A stretch of DNA of 64,000 nt from Ascidiimonas sp046199005 (GCA_046199005.1 CP176050.1:992001-1056000), one strand, 5' to 3'. Positions 8,101-17,648 are shown, numbered from the stretch's first letter. A program made the numbers and translations. Notes: generated from the letters alone by a model not told the origin.

Positions 8101-9242
8101 TACGATATGCAGACAGATTAAATACGGTAGAAGAGTATTATTTCTCTAAGAAGTTAAGAGAAGTGAGAGGGCTCATCGCTAAAGGAAAGCCCATCATCAA
8201 CATGGGGATAGGGAGTCCGGATCTGCCTCCACCTCCAAACGTCATTGAAACTATTCAAAAAGCCGTCATCGAAGAAGGAGCGCATCAATATCAAAGCTAT
8301 CAGGGAATTCCCGAAATGCGCAATGCAATGGCCAACTTTTATCAATCTAATTTTCAGGTTACGCTGGATCCAGATGCTGAGGTGCTTCCGCTTATGGGGT
8401 CTAAAGAAGGTATCATGCACATTAGCATGGCATTTTTAAATGAAGGCGATGAAGCCTTAATACCGAACCCCGGATACCCTACCTATAGCTCGGTAACCAG
8501 ACTGGTAGGAGCTAAAACCCGAAGCTATGAACTTTCGGCCAGAAACAATTGGCACCCTGATATTAAAAAACTAGAAAAAGAAGATCTTTCGAAAGTAAAG
8601 ATCATGTGGGTAAACTATCCGCATATGCCTACGGGTACCAATGCAGATCTTAACCGATTTGAAGAATTAATCGCTTTTGGTGCTAAACATCATATTCTTA
8701 TCGTAAATGATAATCCTTACAGTTTTGTGCTAAATGATAAGCCGGTAAGTATACTTAAAGCGACAAAAAGCCACGGGCATGTGATGGAACTTAATTCCCT
8801 TAGCAAAACTTTTAATATGGCTGGATGGCGTGTAGGAATGCTGGCAGGAGATAGCGAACATATCAAAGCTGTCTTAAAGGTTAAAAGCAATATGGATAGC
8901 GGAATGTTTTACGGGATTCAAAAAGGAGCCACCGAAGCTTTGAAGAGTAGTGCAGGATGGTATGAGGAACTTAATAAAATCTATCATCAGAGAAGGAACT
9001 ATATCTTTGAACTGGCAGATACCCTAAATTGTACTTTCAATGAAGATGCTGTAGGGATGTTTGTATGGGCTAAACTTCCATCTTCTGTAAAAAAGTCGGA
9101 AGAATTTATAGACAAAATATTAATAGAAAAAGATGTTTTCATTACTCCGGGTACCATTTTTGGTTCTCAGGGTGAAGGCTATATTCGCTTTTCTCTTTGT
9201 TTGCCGGAAGAAAGAATAAAGGAGGCGCTTAAAAGATTTTAA
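8097..9242 (+). CDS. Class I/II pyridoxal-phosphate aminotransferase (aromatic or aspartate type)
   Basis: This is a 381-residue fold-type I aminotransferase. It has the PLP-binding pattern NPGYPTYSS, the Asn-x-Pro motif in VNYPHMPTGT, the NDNPYSF segment and the Schiff-base lysine in LNSLSKTFNMAGWR. The C-terminal arginine for the substrate carboxylate lies in GYIRFSLCLPEERI. Its position between prephenate dehydratase and prephenate dehydrogenase indicates that it transaminates phenylpyruvate and hydroxyphenylpyruvate to Phe and Tyr. It could also act on aspartate or LL-diaminopimelate precursors. Its 5' end overlaps pheA by 4 bp. Confidence 0.88.
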   Translation: MIRYADRLNTVEEYYFSKKLREVRGLIAKGKPIINMGIGSPDLPPPPNVIETIQKAVIEEGAHQYQSYQGIPEMRNAMANFYQSNFQVTLDPDAEVLPLMGSKEGIMHISMAFLNEGDEALIPNPGYPTYSSVTRLVGAKTRSYELSARNNWHPDIKKLEKEDLSKVKIMWVNYPHMPTGTNADLNRFEELIAFGAKHHILIVNDNPYSFVLNDKPVSILKATKSHGHVMELNSLSKTFNMAGWRVGMLAGDSEHIKAVLKVKSNMDSGMFYGIQKGATEALKSSAGWYEELNKIYHQRRNYIFELADTLNCTFNEDAVGMFVWAKLPSSVKKSEEFIDKILIEKDVFITPGTIFGSQGEGYIRFSLCLPEERIKEALKRF

Positions 9243-9252
9243 ATTGGTAAGA

Positions 9253-10110
9253 ATGAATGTTTTTGTAATAGGTTTAGGATTGATAGGAGGCTCGATGGCG
9301 AAAGATATTAAGGCGGCTAACAAAGAAGCAGTGCTTTATGGTATCGACGCTAGTGAAGCACATCTTGAAGAGGCAATACGGCTTGGTATTGTTGAAAGGA
9401 AAGCAACGCTGGAAATGTTGGATCTTGCCGATGTGGTTATTGTTGCAATTCCTGTAGATACACTTATAAGTCTTCTTCCTGAGGTGTTAGATGGTATAAA
9501 CGATAATGCGCTCGTATTTGATGTAGGTTCTACAAAATCATTAGTGTGTGCTGCCATAGCTGAGCACCCAAAGCGCAGAAATTTTTTAGCCGCACACCCT
9601 ATTAGCGGAACCGAATTTTCAGGACCTTCTGCTGCCATTGAAAATCTTTTTAGAGGAAAAACAAATATCATTTGCGAGGTAGAAAAAACAGCTTTTAAAC
9701 TTCAGGAAAAAGCGTTAGCCATTTTTAATGATATGGGAATGAGAATTAGATATATGGATCCATCTTCACACGATAAGCATATCGCATATGTGTCGCACCT
9801 GTCACATATAAGCTCTTTTATGTTAGGTAAAACAGTAATCGAAAAAGAGAAAAATGAACGTGATATATTTGATATGGCGAGTAGTGGATTTGAAAGCACC
9901 GTGCGCCTTGCAAAAAGTTCTCCAGCCATGTGGACGCCTATTTTCAAACAAAACAAAACCAATGTTATAGAAACTTTGGAAGAGTACATTCTAAACCTGA
10001 AGCATTTTAAAGAACTCATGGAGAAGGATGCGTACGATGAGATTTTTCAGGAAATGGAAGATACAAACCGAATTAAAGAAATACTAAACGGAATTACAAT
10101 AAAAACATAA
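9253..10110 (+). CDS. tyrA: Prephenate dehydrogenase
   Basis: TyrA oxidises prephenate to 4-hydroxyphenylpyruvate on the way to tyrosine. The N-terminal nucleotide-binding motif GLGLIGGSMA and the DVGSTK, AAHPISGTEFSG and SHLSHISS segments are characteristic. The length, 285 residues, fits the monofunctional enzyme without an ACT or chorismate mutase domain. I chose the ATG that begins MNVFVIGLGL; a TTG 9 bp upstream is in frame but adds only three residues before the Rossmann strand. It follows the aminotransferase by 10 bp and precedes the DAHP synthase, so the operon makes both Phe and Tyr. Confidence 0.93.
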   Translation: MNVFVIGLGLIGGSMAKDIKAANKEAVLYGIDASEAHLEEAIRLGIVERKATLEMLDLADVVIVAIPVDTLISLLPEVLDGINDNALVFDVGSTKSLVCAAIAEHPKRRNFLAAHPISGTEFSGPSAAIENLFRGKTNIICEVEKTAFKLQEKALAIFNDMGMRIRYMDPSSHDKHIAYVSHLSHISSFMLGKTVIEKEKNERDIFDMASSGFESTVRLAKSSPAMWTPIFKQNKTNVIETLEEYILNLKHFKELMEKDAYDEIFQEMEDTNRIKEILNGITIKT

Positions 10111-10126
10111 CTAGAAATTTAAAGAA

Positions 10127-11209
10127 ATGGAAAATAAGAAAGAAATGAGGTCCTGGTTAGATCAATTCGGGCTTACGCATCCGCTGGTAATTGCAGGTCC
10201 ATGCAGTGCTGAGACAGAAGAACAGGTTTTGAAGACCGCTCATGAACTAAAAGATAGTGATGTGTCTGTATTAAGAGCAGGTATATGGAAACCAAGAACA
10301 AGACCAGGCATGTTTGAGGGTGTAGGGGCTATAGGTTTAAAATGGTTACAAAAGGCAAAACAGGAAACCGGAATGCTTACCGCCACAGAAGTTGCAAACC
10401 CTGTACATGTACAACTCGCTATTGATCATGATGTTGATATTTTATGGATCGGTGCCAGAAGCACAGTGAGCCCTTTTATCATTCAGGAAATAGCAGATTC
10501 TTTAAATGGAACAGATAAAATTGTACTTGTTAAAAATCCGGTAAACCCAGATTTAGCGCTCTGGCTGGGAGCTGTGGAGCGACTGTATAAATCAGATATA
10601 AAAAAGCTGGGGGTGATTCACCGAGGATTTTCAACCTATGAAAAGACCAAGTATCGAAATATCCCGGAATGGCAATTGCCCATTGAACTACAAAACAGAT
10701 TTCCCGATCTTCCGCTTATCTGTGATCCTTCACACATTACCGGTAACCGTGAAATGATATTTGATGTTTGTCAAACAGCCCTCGATCTCAATTATGACGG
10801 CCTTATGGTGGAAACACATATAGATCCCGAAAATGCCTGGAGTGATGCCGCTCAGCAGGTGACTCCATCGACGCTCATTCAAATTATGAAAGATCTCAGA
10901 ATACGAAAAGAAACAGATGAAGAAGCCGATTACAATAACAGGATATCAAATTTGAGGGCCCAGATTGATGTGATAGACAATCAATTACTGGATATTTTAG
11001 GCAAGCGAATGAAAGTGGCCGATGGGATAGGAGAGTTGAAAAAACAAAAGAATGTGGCTGTGCTGCAAAGCAAACGCTGGAACGAAATCCTTGGTAAAAT
11101 GATCCTGGAAGGAGAAGGCAGAGGTCTTAGCGAAGAGTTTGTTTTACGAATGTTTAAAGCGATTCACCAGGAATCAATTAACCACCAGGAAAAGATCATT
11201 AACGACTAA
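10127..11209 (+). CDS. DAHP synthase fused to type II chorismate mutase
   Basis: This bifunctional protein of 360 residues carries two activities of aromatic synthesis. Residues 1-260 are a KDPG-type 3-deoxy-7-phosphoheptulonate synthase (VIAGPCSAETEEQ, LRAGIWKPRTRPG, CDPSHITGNRE, GLMVETHIDP). Residues about 265-360 are an AroQ-type chorismate mutase helix bundle (LRAQIDVIDNQLLDILGKRM, then SKRWNEIL). The C-terminal mutase fusion is common in Bacteroidota. It supplies both the entry step of the shikimate pathway and the prephenate used by the two genes before it. It is the last gene of the operon and is followed by a strong terminator. Confidence 0.93.
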   Translation: MENKKEMRSWLDQFGLTHPLVIAGPCSAETEEQVLKTAHELKDSDVSVLRAGIWKPRTRPGMFEGVGAIGLKWLQKAKQETGMLTATEVANPVHVQLAIDHDVDILWIGARSTVSPFIIQEIADSLNGTDKIVLVKNPVNPDLALWLGAVERLYKSDIKKLGVIHRGFSTYEKTKYRNIPEWQLPIELQNRFPDLPLICDPSHITGNREMIFDVCQTALDLNYDGLMVETHIDPENAWSDAAQQVTPSTLIQIMKDLRIRKETDEEADYNNRISNLRAQIDVIDNQLLDILGKRMKVADGIGELKKQKNVAVLQSKRWNEILGKMILEGEGRGLSEEFVLRMFKAIHQESINHQEKIIND

Positions 11210-11229
11210 GCGTCACCTGAGCAAAATAA

Positions 11230-11260
11230 AAAGGCTTACCAACTTGGGTAAGCCTTTTTT
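11230..11260 (+). terminator. Terminator of the aromatic operon
   Basis: AAAGGCTTACC and GGTAAGCCTTT form a perfect 11-bp stem with a 6-base loop and a T run. Because the stem is flanked by A on one side and T on the other, it can also serve the convergent gene at 11281-11733. Confidence 0.92.
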
Positions 11261-11280
11261 GATAAGGTATATGGTATAAA

Positions 11281-11733
11281 TTATTTAGCTCGTTTAAATA
11301 TATAACGTGTTATAAAAATACCTTGACTGTCTCCCTTGCCACCATCACTCTCTACAGCACTTACCACAAAGGCAAGATCCCAACCTTCTTCGATCATTGT
11401 ATTGATCTTAGAAGTGATCACAGCGTCATTTGCAGCGATATTCTGAAAACGGATTCCCCCTAGATTATAGAAATTTAACAATTTTGTTTCATCGAAATTC
11501 TTAACCCGAATTTCACCCCGGTCAGATTTATTTCTCTCATCGCCTTCATCAGATCTGGTAGAAGTAAATTCTTTATAGTCTCTCTCCTCATTGGCAGAAA
11601 TAAGTCGGGAACGACCTAATCCACTGGAAACAATAGATTCTACACTGGTGATTACCTTATACTCATAACTCTGAGCGTGAATACTTACAAAGGTTAAGAA
11701 TGCTAAGGCGGTAAACAAAAAGGATTTTTTCAT
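11281..11733 (-). CDS. Secreted hypothetical protein, DUF4177-like pattern
   Basis: The 150-residue protein has a clear signal peptide (MKKSFLFTALAFLTFVSIHAQ). The mature part begins SYEYKVI and contains IEEGWDLAFVV near the end. This pairing of YEYKV with EGW-x-L resembles small DUF4177 proteins, here with a charged, low-complexity middle (RSDEGDERNKSDRGE). No catalytic motif is visible and the function is unknown. It is a single gene converging on the aromatic operon, with the shared terminator between them. Confidence 0.7.
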   Translation of the reverse strand: MKKSFLFTALAFLTFVSIHAQSYEYKVITSVESIVSSGLGRSRLISANEERDYKEFTSTRSDEGDERNKSDRGEIRVKNFDETKLLNFYNLGGIRFQNIAANDAVITSKINTMIEEGWDLAFVVSAVESDGGKGDSQGIFITRYIFKRAK

Positions 11734-11828
11734 AATGTTGTTGAATTAAATTAAGGTGCCAATTTACTGATTTCTGATTTTTCTCCGGCATTAAAATATA
11801 GTTATCTTGCACCTATATCTAAAAATCG

Positions 11829-12779
11829 ATGACAGGAAGAGTTTATAAATCTACAGGAAGCTGGTACACTGTAAGGACCGATAATGGGGAGAGTTATGAA
11901 TGCCGAATTAAAGGCAAATTCAGAATTAAAGGGATCAAGAGTACCAACCCAGTGGCGGTAGGCGATTTTGTTGATTTTGAGCTGGAAACCAAAGGCGATG
12001 AGACCATAGGCGTAATTCATCATATTAAAGATCGTAAGAATTACATCATCCGTAAATCGGTAAAACTTTCAAAAAAAACACATATTATTGCGGCTAACAT
12101 AGATCAGGTATTCCTGTTGATCACGCTCAATAATCCGCCTACATTTACTGGTTTTATTGATAGATTTTTAGTGACGGCAGAGGCTTACAGTATTAAGACC
12201 ATTCTTCTGTTTAATAAGATTGATACTTATAATGAGGAGGAAATTCTGGAAGTGAAATACCTGGCAGCAATTTACAGGGAAATAGGGTACACCTGTATCG
12301 GGATATCCTCTAAAACCGGAAAAAACATTGATAAAGTAGTAGATCTTATGAAAGGTAATGTAAGCATGTTTGCTGGTCATTCGGGAGCTGGAAAATCTAC
12401 CTTGATCAATTATATTTATCCGGAGCTGGAGCTTCGAACAGCAGAGATTTCAGAGCAGCATAAACAAGGGCAGCATACCACCACTTTTGCAGAGATGTTT
12501 GATTTGCCGGGAGACATCAAAATTATTGACACTCCGGGAATTAAGGGCTTTGGTATTGTAGACATGGAGAAAGAAGAAATCGGGGATTATTTTCCTGAGT
12601 TTTTTAAACTTAAAAGTGATTGCAGATTCAATAATTGTTTACATCTGGAAGAACCCGGTTGTGCTGTAAAAGAAGCGTTAGATAAAGATGAAATTGCCTG
12701 GAGTCGCTATAAAAGTTATCTGCAAATTATCGAGGGGGAAGAAGAAAACTATCGAACAGACATTTATAGTGAAGATTGA
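11829..12779 (+). CDS. rsgA: Ribosome small-subunit-dependent GTPase A
   Basis: RsgA is a GTPase that checks late maturation of the 30S subunit. The 316-residue protein has the order OB fold (residues 1-70), circularly permuted GTPase and zinc finger. The permuted G motifs appear as NKID (G4) first, then GHSGAGKST (G1) and DTPG (G3). The zinc finger is CRFNNCLHLEEPGC, with Cys-His-Cys ligands. It stands 10 bp upstream of dtd and probably shares its transcript. A TATCTTGC element at about 20 bp before the start may be a variant -7 box. Confidence 0.97.
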   Translation: MTGRVYKSTGSWYTVRTDNGESYECRIKGKFRIKGIKSTNPVAVGDFVDFELETKGDETIGVIHHIKDRKNYIIRKSVKLSKKTHIIAANIDQVFLLITLNNPPTFTGFIDRFLVTAEAYSIKTILLFNKIDTYNEEEILEVKYLAAIYREIGYTCIGISSKTGKNIDKVVDLMKGNVSMFAGHSGAGKSTLINYIYPELELRTAEISEQHKQGQHTTTFAEMFDLPGDIKIIDTPGIKGFGIVDMEKEEIGDYFPEFFKLKSDCRFNNCLHLEEPGCAVKEALDKDEIAWSRYKSYLQIIEGEEENYRTDIYSED

Positions 12780-12789
12780 ATCTTAACAA

Positions 12790-13242
12790 ATGAGAGTAGT
12801 TATTCAGCGTGTGTCATCTGCAAAGGTAGAGGTGGAAAATAAGACGGTCTCACAGATTACAACTGGCATGTTGATCCTTCTGGGTATAGAAAATGACGAC
12901 ACAGAAGAAGATATTGACTGGCTGGTACGCAAGATATCGGGGCTTCGAATTTTTAACGACACCTCCGGGTACATGAACCTTTCTTTAAATGAAGTTGAAG
13001 GAGATGTAATTGTCGTGAGTCAATTTACATTGCATGCCTCAGTAAAAAAAGGAAATAGACCTAGTTTTATACGTGCAGCGAAACCTCCGGTGGCCATCCC
13101 AATGTATGAAGCTTTTATAAAAGGATTAGAGCAAGCTTTACAAAAGAAGGTAGGTACGGGTGTTTTTGGAGCCGATATGAAGGTGCATTTAGTGAATGAT
13201 GGTCCGGTTACCATTCATATAGATTCCAAACATCGAGAATAA
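12790..13242 (+). CDS. dtd: D-aminoacyl-tRNA deacylase
   Basis: Dtd hydrolyses D-amino acids wrongly attached to tRNA. At 150 residues it has standard family length. The two active-site motifs are present: SQFTLHA (usually SQFTLY/C) and a variant of the Gly-cisPro motif, NDGPVTI, where most enzymes read NGPVT. The start MRVVIQRVSSAKVEV is typical. It follows rsgA by 10 bp. Confidence 0.96.
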   Translation: MRVVIQRVSSAKVEVENKTVSQITTGMLILLGIENDDTEEDIDWLVRKISGLRIFNDTSGYMNLSLNEVEGDVIVVSQFTLHASVKKGNRPSFIRAAKPPVAIPMYEAFIKGLEQALQKKVGTGVFGADMKVHLVNDGPVTIHIDSKHRE

Positions 13243-13264
13243 TACGCATAGACCGAAAGAATTA

Positions 13265-13292
13265 TAATATAAAATAAATCTTTTTTATATTA
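13265..13292. terminator. AT-rich inverted repeat after dtd, possible terminator
   Basis: TAATATAAAA and TTTTATATTA form a perfect 10-bp inverted repeat around TAAATCTT. The stem has no G or C pairs, so termination is uncertain. It may equally be part of the promoter of the following gene. Confidence 0.35.
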
Positions 13293-13321
13293 CGCTCCTC
13301 AAGTGAAATTATTTTATATAG

Positions 13322-15235
13322 ATGAATCTTTTTTTTGTAAGAGCATGCCTTTTATGCATGTTCTCTTTGACTGTAGTAAACAGTCAAAACCTTAATTATA
13401 CTTCTTTAACAATTCCCACCGAATTAAGAAAAAATGCAAATGCAGTCGTAAGGCTAGACGATATGCAAGTGACCATTTTAGATGAGCGCAAAATGAAATA
13501 TCACTACAAAAGAGTCGTAACAGTACTTAATGACAGGGGAAACAAGCATATAAGAGCAGGTGCTGCTTATGACGATACCGATGCTATTAAAAATATTGAA
13601 GCGTATGTGTATGACAATTTAGGAAAGGAAATAGCGCATTATAAAAGAAAAGATTTCAATGACGTAAGCGCGGTGGATGGGGGTACCTTATACTCAGATT
13701 CAAGGATACTGTATTTGTCACATACGCCTGTTTCATATCCTTATACCGTAGTTTTTGAATACGAAAAGGAATCGCCGAATACCGCCTTTATTCCATACTG
13801 GCAACCTTTAAATTCATATTTGGTAAGCCTTCAAAAAAGTACCTATCAGTTGAGGTTTGATAAACCTATAGCTTTTAGAACGAATACTAAAAATTTTGAT
13901 TCCTACAATGTAAATCTTCAGATAGATGAAGAAGGTGTTAACGCCTCGGTAGAAAATCTTCAGGCATTAAAATATGAAGATTACGGTTTAAGTCTTGAAA
14001 AATTTCTTCCTGAATTAAAAGTTGCTCTTAATTCCTATAATCTTGAAGGTATTAGCGGTGCTGCCGATAATTGGCAAGAATTTGGTAAATGGCGCTATAA
14101 CACAATGATCAGAGGTAAAGATTTGATTCCTGAACAGACTGTACAAAAAATAAGAGAACTCATAGGAGACATAACAGATCCTATAGAAAAAGCAAAAATT
14201 GTCTATGAGTATGTACAAAACAATACTCGCTACATCAGTGTCCAATTAGGTATCGGAGGCTGGATGCCTGCTCCTGCCGAGGAAGTAGATAAACTAGGTT
14301 ATGGTGATTGTAAAGGATTAACAAACTACACAAAAGCCTTGTTGAAACTCGTAGGTGTAGACGCTTATTATTCCATCGTTTGGGCTGGTGACGAAAAGAA
14401 GAGTATGGAACCTGAATTTGCTTCAATGCAAGGAAACCATATTATACTCAACATACCATCAAATCGACAAGAGGTGTGGTTGGAGTGTACCAGTCAGGTG
14501 ATGCCCTTTGGTTTTTTAGGGGATTTCACAGATGATCGAGATGTGCTTGTGCTGACACCTGAGGGAGGAACACTAAAACATACCCCAAGATATTTAAACG
14601 ATAAGAATTTGCGCAAGACAGAAGGTACAGTAACAATGGATTCAAACGGAGCCATTAATGCAGCTATTTCTTTACTTACTACCGGCATTGAGTATGATAA
14701 TAGATTTTATATAGAAAGATTACCAGAGATCGATCAGTTAAAACGCTACAAAAATGACTGGGATTACGTAAACAATCTTCATATTACCGATATCAATTTT
14801 GAAAACATTAAAGACAGCATTGTTTTTAAAGAAAAAATGAAAGTAGAAGCAGAAAGCTACGCTACGATTAGCGGAGATCGAATTCTCTTTGCTCCCAATA
14901 TTCTAGATAAAGAAACGGCCATTCCAGATCGCTACCGAAATCGGTTGCTGGACTTTGAGATTGAAAGAGGCTACCTACATGAAACCGATTTTGAGATCGT
15001 GCTTCCGGAAGGTTACCAGATTGAAGCAAAACCAGATAATGTCGAGCTGGAGAGCAAATACGGAAGATACACTGCTTCTATTGAAATAAAAGACAGAAAG
15101 ATTCACTACCGTCGTAGTTTTATGGAAAAACACGGGAAGCATCCAAAAGAAGAATACAAAGCATTTCGCGATTTTAAAAGACAGGTTGCGAGGCACGATA
15201 ATGCAAAAATAGTCTTATTAAAAATTACCAAATAA
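13322..15235 (+). CDS. DUF3857 and transglutaminase-like secreted protein, catalytic Cys present
   Basis: This is an exported protein of 637 residues with a signal peptide ending near VVNSQ. The N-terminal half (KYHYKRVVTVLNDRG onward) fits DUF3857 and the middle fits a transglutaminase/protease-like domain. The catalytic Cys lies in YGDCKGLTNY (residue 330) and the His in GNHIIL (residue 373). The third position reads WLECTS, Glu where an Asp is usual. A C-terminal beta domain follows (DUF2569/3858-like region). It forms a tight pair with the next gene, 1 bp apart, which has the same domain order but a dead active site. The role is unknown, probably in periplasmic peptide or surface-polymer processing. 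Confidence 0.85.
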   Translation: MNLFFVRACLLCMFSLTVVNSQNLNYTSLTIPTELRKNANAVVRLDDMQVTILDERKMKYHYKRVVTVLNDRGNKHIRAGAAYDDTDAIKNIEAYVYDNLGKEIAHYKRKDFNDVSAVDGGTLYSDSRILYLSHTPVSYPYTVVFEYEKESPNTAFIPYWQPLNSYLVSLQKSTYQLRFDKPIAFRTNTKNFDSYNVNLQIDEEGVNASVENLQALKYEDYGLSLEKFLPELKVALNSYNLEGISGAADNWQEFGKWRYNTMIRGKDLIPEQTVQKIRELIGDITDPIEKAKIVYEYVQNNTRYISVQLGIGGWMPAPAEEVDKLGYGDCKGLTNYTKALLKLVGVDAYYSIVWAGDEKKSMEPEFASMQGNHIILNIPSNRQEVWLECTSQVMPFGFLGDFTDDRDVLVLTPEGGTLKHTPRYLNDKNLRKTEGTVTMDSNGAINAAISLLTTGIEYDNRFYIERLPEIDQLKRYKNDWDYVNNLHITDINFENIKDSIVFKEKMKVEAESYATISGDRILFAPNILDKETAIPDRYRNRLLDFEIERGYLHETDFEIVLPEGYQIEAKPDNVELESKYGRYTASIEIKDRKIHYRRSFMEKHGKHPKEEYKAFRDFKRQVARHDNAKIVLLKITK

Positions 15236-15236
15236 A

Positions 15237-17246
15237 ATGAACAGATCAATTGTTTTTTTAGTGATGTTATTTTTAACAGTTACGGCATCACAAGCGCAGG
15301 AAGAATTTAAATTTGGGAAACCACCCAAAGAACTGGTAATGCAGAAAGAGCATCCGAAAGAACCGGATGCCGAGGCAGCAATCATTTATAAAAGAAGCCG
15401 TATTTTTTTTCAGTATCAAAAAAATAATGGTTTCGTGTTGAAAAAGGAGATTGAAATGCGTTTGAAAATCTACTCAAAAGAGGGTACAGACTGGGGTACT
15501 TTTGAGATTCCATTATATGTAGGGGCTAATGATGAAGAAGACGTGAGTAGCATCAAAGGCTATACCTATAATATGGTAGGCGGAAAAGTGGAAGAAGAGA
15601 AATTGCGCAAAGAGGGTATTTTCGAAGAAGAAGTGCATAAGTACGAGAATAAGACGGCCATTACCATGCCAAATGTGAAAGAAGGAAGTGTGATTGACCT
15701 TACCTATACCATTGAATCTCCTTTTTTAAGCAATGTGGGTCAGATCACATTTCAATATTCGATTCCTGTTGATGAAATTCATGCAAAAGTAGATATACCA
15801 GAGTACTATGTTTTTAAAACCCATAGTAAAGGGTTTTTTCCTATAGATTATAAGGAAAGCAGAGAAAATCTGATTATCAATTATACAACTAAAACTACAG
15901 GAAGAAGAAACAGTAATAGTACTTATTCCAGTGATAATGTCACGGTTAAAGAGAATGTTTATGAGATTTCTGCCTTAAATATTCCTTCACTTAAAGAAGA
16001 AAAGTATACGAATAATATCAACAATTACAGAACGGCAATTACTTTTGAATTGTCATCGATTCAATGGCCTGGTGAACCCTACAAAAATATGGCGCAAACC
16101 TGGGAAGATGTAACCAAAAGTATCTATAGGATAGATGGTTTTGGAGATGAACTCGCTAAAACCCGATATTTTGAAGAAGATATAGATGCATTGGTAGGGA
16201 CTACGACAGACGAATCTAAGAAGGCGGCACTGATCTTTAATTACGTAAAGTCTAAAATGACTTGGAATGATTATTTCGGATTTACTACAGATGACGGCGT
16301 CAAAAAAGCATACGAAACAAATACCGGAAATGTAGCCGAGATCAATTTGATGCTGACTTCGATGCTGCGCTACGCAGGGATTAATGCAAACCCGGTTTTG
16401 GTAAGTACACGCGCACATGGTATTCCATTATATCCAACAAGAAACGGATTCAATTATGTGATCGCCGCAATAGAGATTGAAAATGCAGTGATCTTACTCG
16501 ATGCGACCGATAAGAATAGCATACCAAACATACTTCCGGAACATGCACTCAACTGGAACGGGCGTTTAATTCGTGAAGACGGGAGTTCTTCGGTAATTAA
16601 TCTTACACCTACCAAAAAATCAAATGAGTTTTACAACATGAGTGTAAAACTTTCCGAAAATGGAGATGCAGAAGGGAAACTTCGTTTGTTTTGTACAGAT
16701 CATATTGCCTTGTTTTATCGCCAGAAGATTAAACCATTGGCGAAAGAGCAGTATCTTGAAAGGTTGGAAAATGCCTATAACGGTATCGAAATATCAGATT
16801 ATGAAGTTAAAAATGCAGACGACATCTCGAAACCTATTATAGAGACCTATAGCTTTTATGCAGAGAATCTTTCTGAATCTGTAGGTGATAAAATCTATAT
16901 TTCTCCTTTATTGTTTCTGGCAGAAACCGAAAATCCGTTTAAAGCCGAAGAAAGACAGTATCCAGTCGATTTCACGTATCCTAAAATGGAAAAGTATATG
17001 TTCAATATTCAGCTGCCTGAAGGATATAAAATTGAATCTTTACCGGAAAATGCGGCGGTGAAATTACCAGATAATTTAGGTATCTTTAAGTATAATTTGA
17101 CCTCCAATGCTACCAGTGTACAGGTGTTGGCATCGGTAGAGCTTAACAGTGCCATTGTACCGGCAGCTTATTACGGCATTCTAAAAGAATATTTTAAGCA
17201 AATTATTGACAAAGAAGCGGAAAAAATTGTCTTATCTAAAGCGTAA
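15237..17246 (+). CDS. DUF3857 and transglutaminase-like secreted protein, pseudo-enzyme
   Basis: This paralogue of the preceding gene has 669 residues and signal peptide MNRSIVFLVMLFLTVTASQAQ. The DUF3857 part is followed by a transglutaminase-like fold with NYVKSKMTWNDYFGF, NLMLTSMLRYAGINANPVLVST and LLDATDKN. At the expected G-D-C-K site it reads G-N-V-A, so the nucleophile is Val366. At the usual FNHV it reads FNYV, Tyr407 for His. Only Asp422 of the triad is kept. It is therefore probably a non-catalytic partner or binding protein. Proteins with this pattern are frequent in Flavobacteriaceae. It sits 2 bp upstream of the MazG-like gene. Confidence 0.85.
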   Translation: MNRSIVFLVMLFLTVTASQAQEEFKFGKPPKELVMQKEHPKEPDAEAAIIYKRSRIFFQYQKNNGFVLKKEIEMRLKIYSKEGTDWGTFEIPLYVGANDEEDVSSIKGYTYNMVGGKVEEEKLRKEGIFEEEVHKYENKTAITMPNVKEGSVIDLTYTIESPFLSNVGQITFQYSIPVDEIHAKVDIPEYYVFKTHSKGFFPIDYKESRENLIINYTTKTTGRRNSNSTYSSDNVTVKENVYEISALNIPSLKEEKYTNNINNYRTAITFELSSIQWPGEPYKNMAQTWEDVTKSIYRIDGFGDELAKTRYFEEDIDALVGTTTDESKKAALIFNYVKSKMTWNDYFGFTTDDGVKKAYETNTGNVAEINLMLTSMLRYAGINANPVLVSTRAHGIPLYPTRNGFNYVIAAIEIENAVILLDATDKNSIPNILPEHALNWNGRLIREDGSSSVINLTPTKKSNEFYNMSVKLSENGDAEGKLRLFCTDHIALFYRQKIKPLAKEQYLERLENAYNGIEISDYEVKNADDISKPIIETYSFYAENLSESVGDKIYISPLLFLAETENPFKAEERQYPVDFTYPKMEKYMFNIQLPEGYKIESLPENAAVKLPDNLGIFKYNLTSNATSVQVLASVELNSAIVPAAYYGILKEYFKQIIDKEAEKIVLSKA

Positions 17247-17248
17247 TA

Positions 17249-17575
17249 ATGAATATTGAAAATGCCCAGATTGCAGTTGATACCTGGATCAAAGAACACG
17301 GAGTTCGCTATTTTAATGAACTCACTAACATGGCACAGCTTACCGAAGAGGTAGGAGAAGTTGCCAGGATCATAGCAAGAAGGTATGGAGAGCAAAGCGA
17401 GAAAGAAAGCGACAAATTAAAAGACCTCGGAGAAGAACTCGCAGATGTCGTATTCGTGGTGCTTTGTCTTGCAAACCAAACAGGGATTGATCTTCAAAAA
17501 GCGTTTGAGGCGAAGATGGACAAGAAAACAAAAAGAGATCACGATCGCCATCATAATAATGAAAAATTAAAATAA
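17249..17575 (+). CDS. MazG-like nucleotide pyrophosphohydrolase
   Basis: This small all-helical protein of 108 residues has the MazG/iMazG metal-binding pattern. LTEEVGEVARI gives the E-E-x-x-E cluster and LGEELADVVFVV the E-x-x-D pair. A single domain of this size hydrolyses NTP or dNTP to monophosphates and may cleanse the nucleotide pool. It starts 2 bp after the preceding stop codon, so it is probably translated from the same message. A hairpin followed by T residues lies downstream. Substrate preference cannot be told from sequence. Confidence 0.88.
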   Translation: MNIENAQIAVDTWIKEHGVRYFNELTNMAQLTEEVGEVARIIARRYGEQSEKESDKLKDLGEELADVVFVVLCLANQTGIDLQKAFEAKMDKKTKRDHDRHHNNEKLK

Positions 17576-17606
17576 TAACTGTATCTTGCAGATAAGATTT
17601 TAGAGT

Positions 17607-17648
17607 AAGGCTGTCTTTAAGTGTTATATTAAAGATGGCTTTACTTTT
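17607..17648 (+). terminator. Long hairpin between the MazG-like gene and aroA
   Basis: AAGGCTGTCTTTAA (17607-17620) pairs along all 14 positions with TTAAAGATGGCTTT (17629-17642), including three G-U pairs. The loop is GTGTTATA and ACTTTTTT follows. It probably ends the upstream operon. It lies 32 bp before aroA with no obvious promoter in between, so a leader attenuator is the alternative. Confidence 0.7.
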
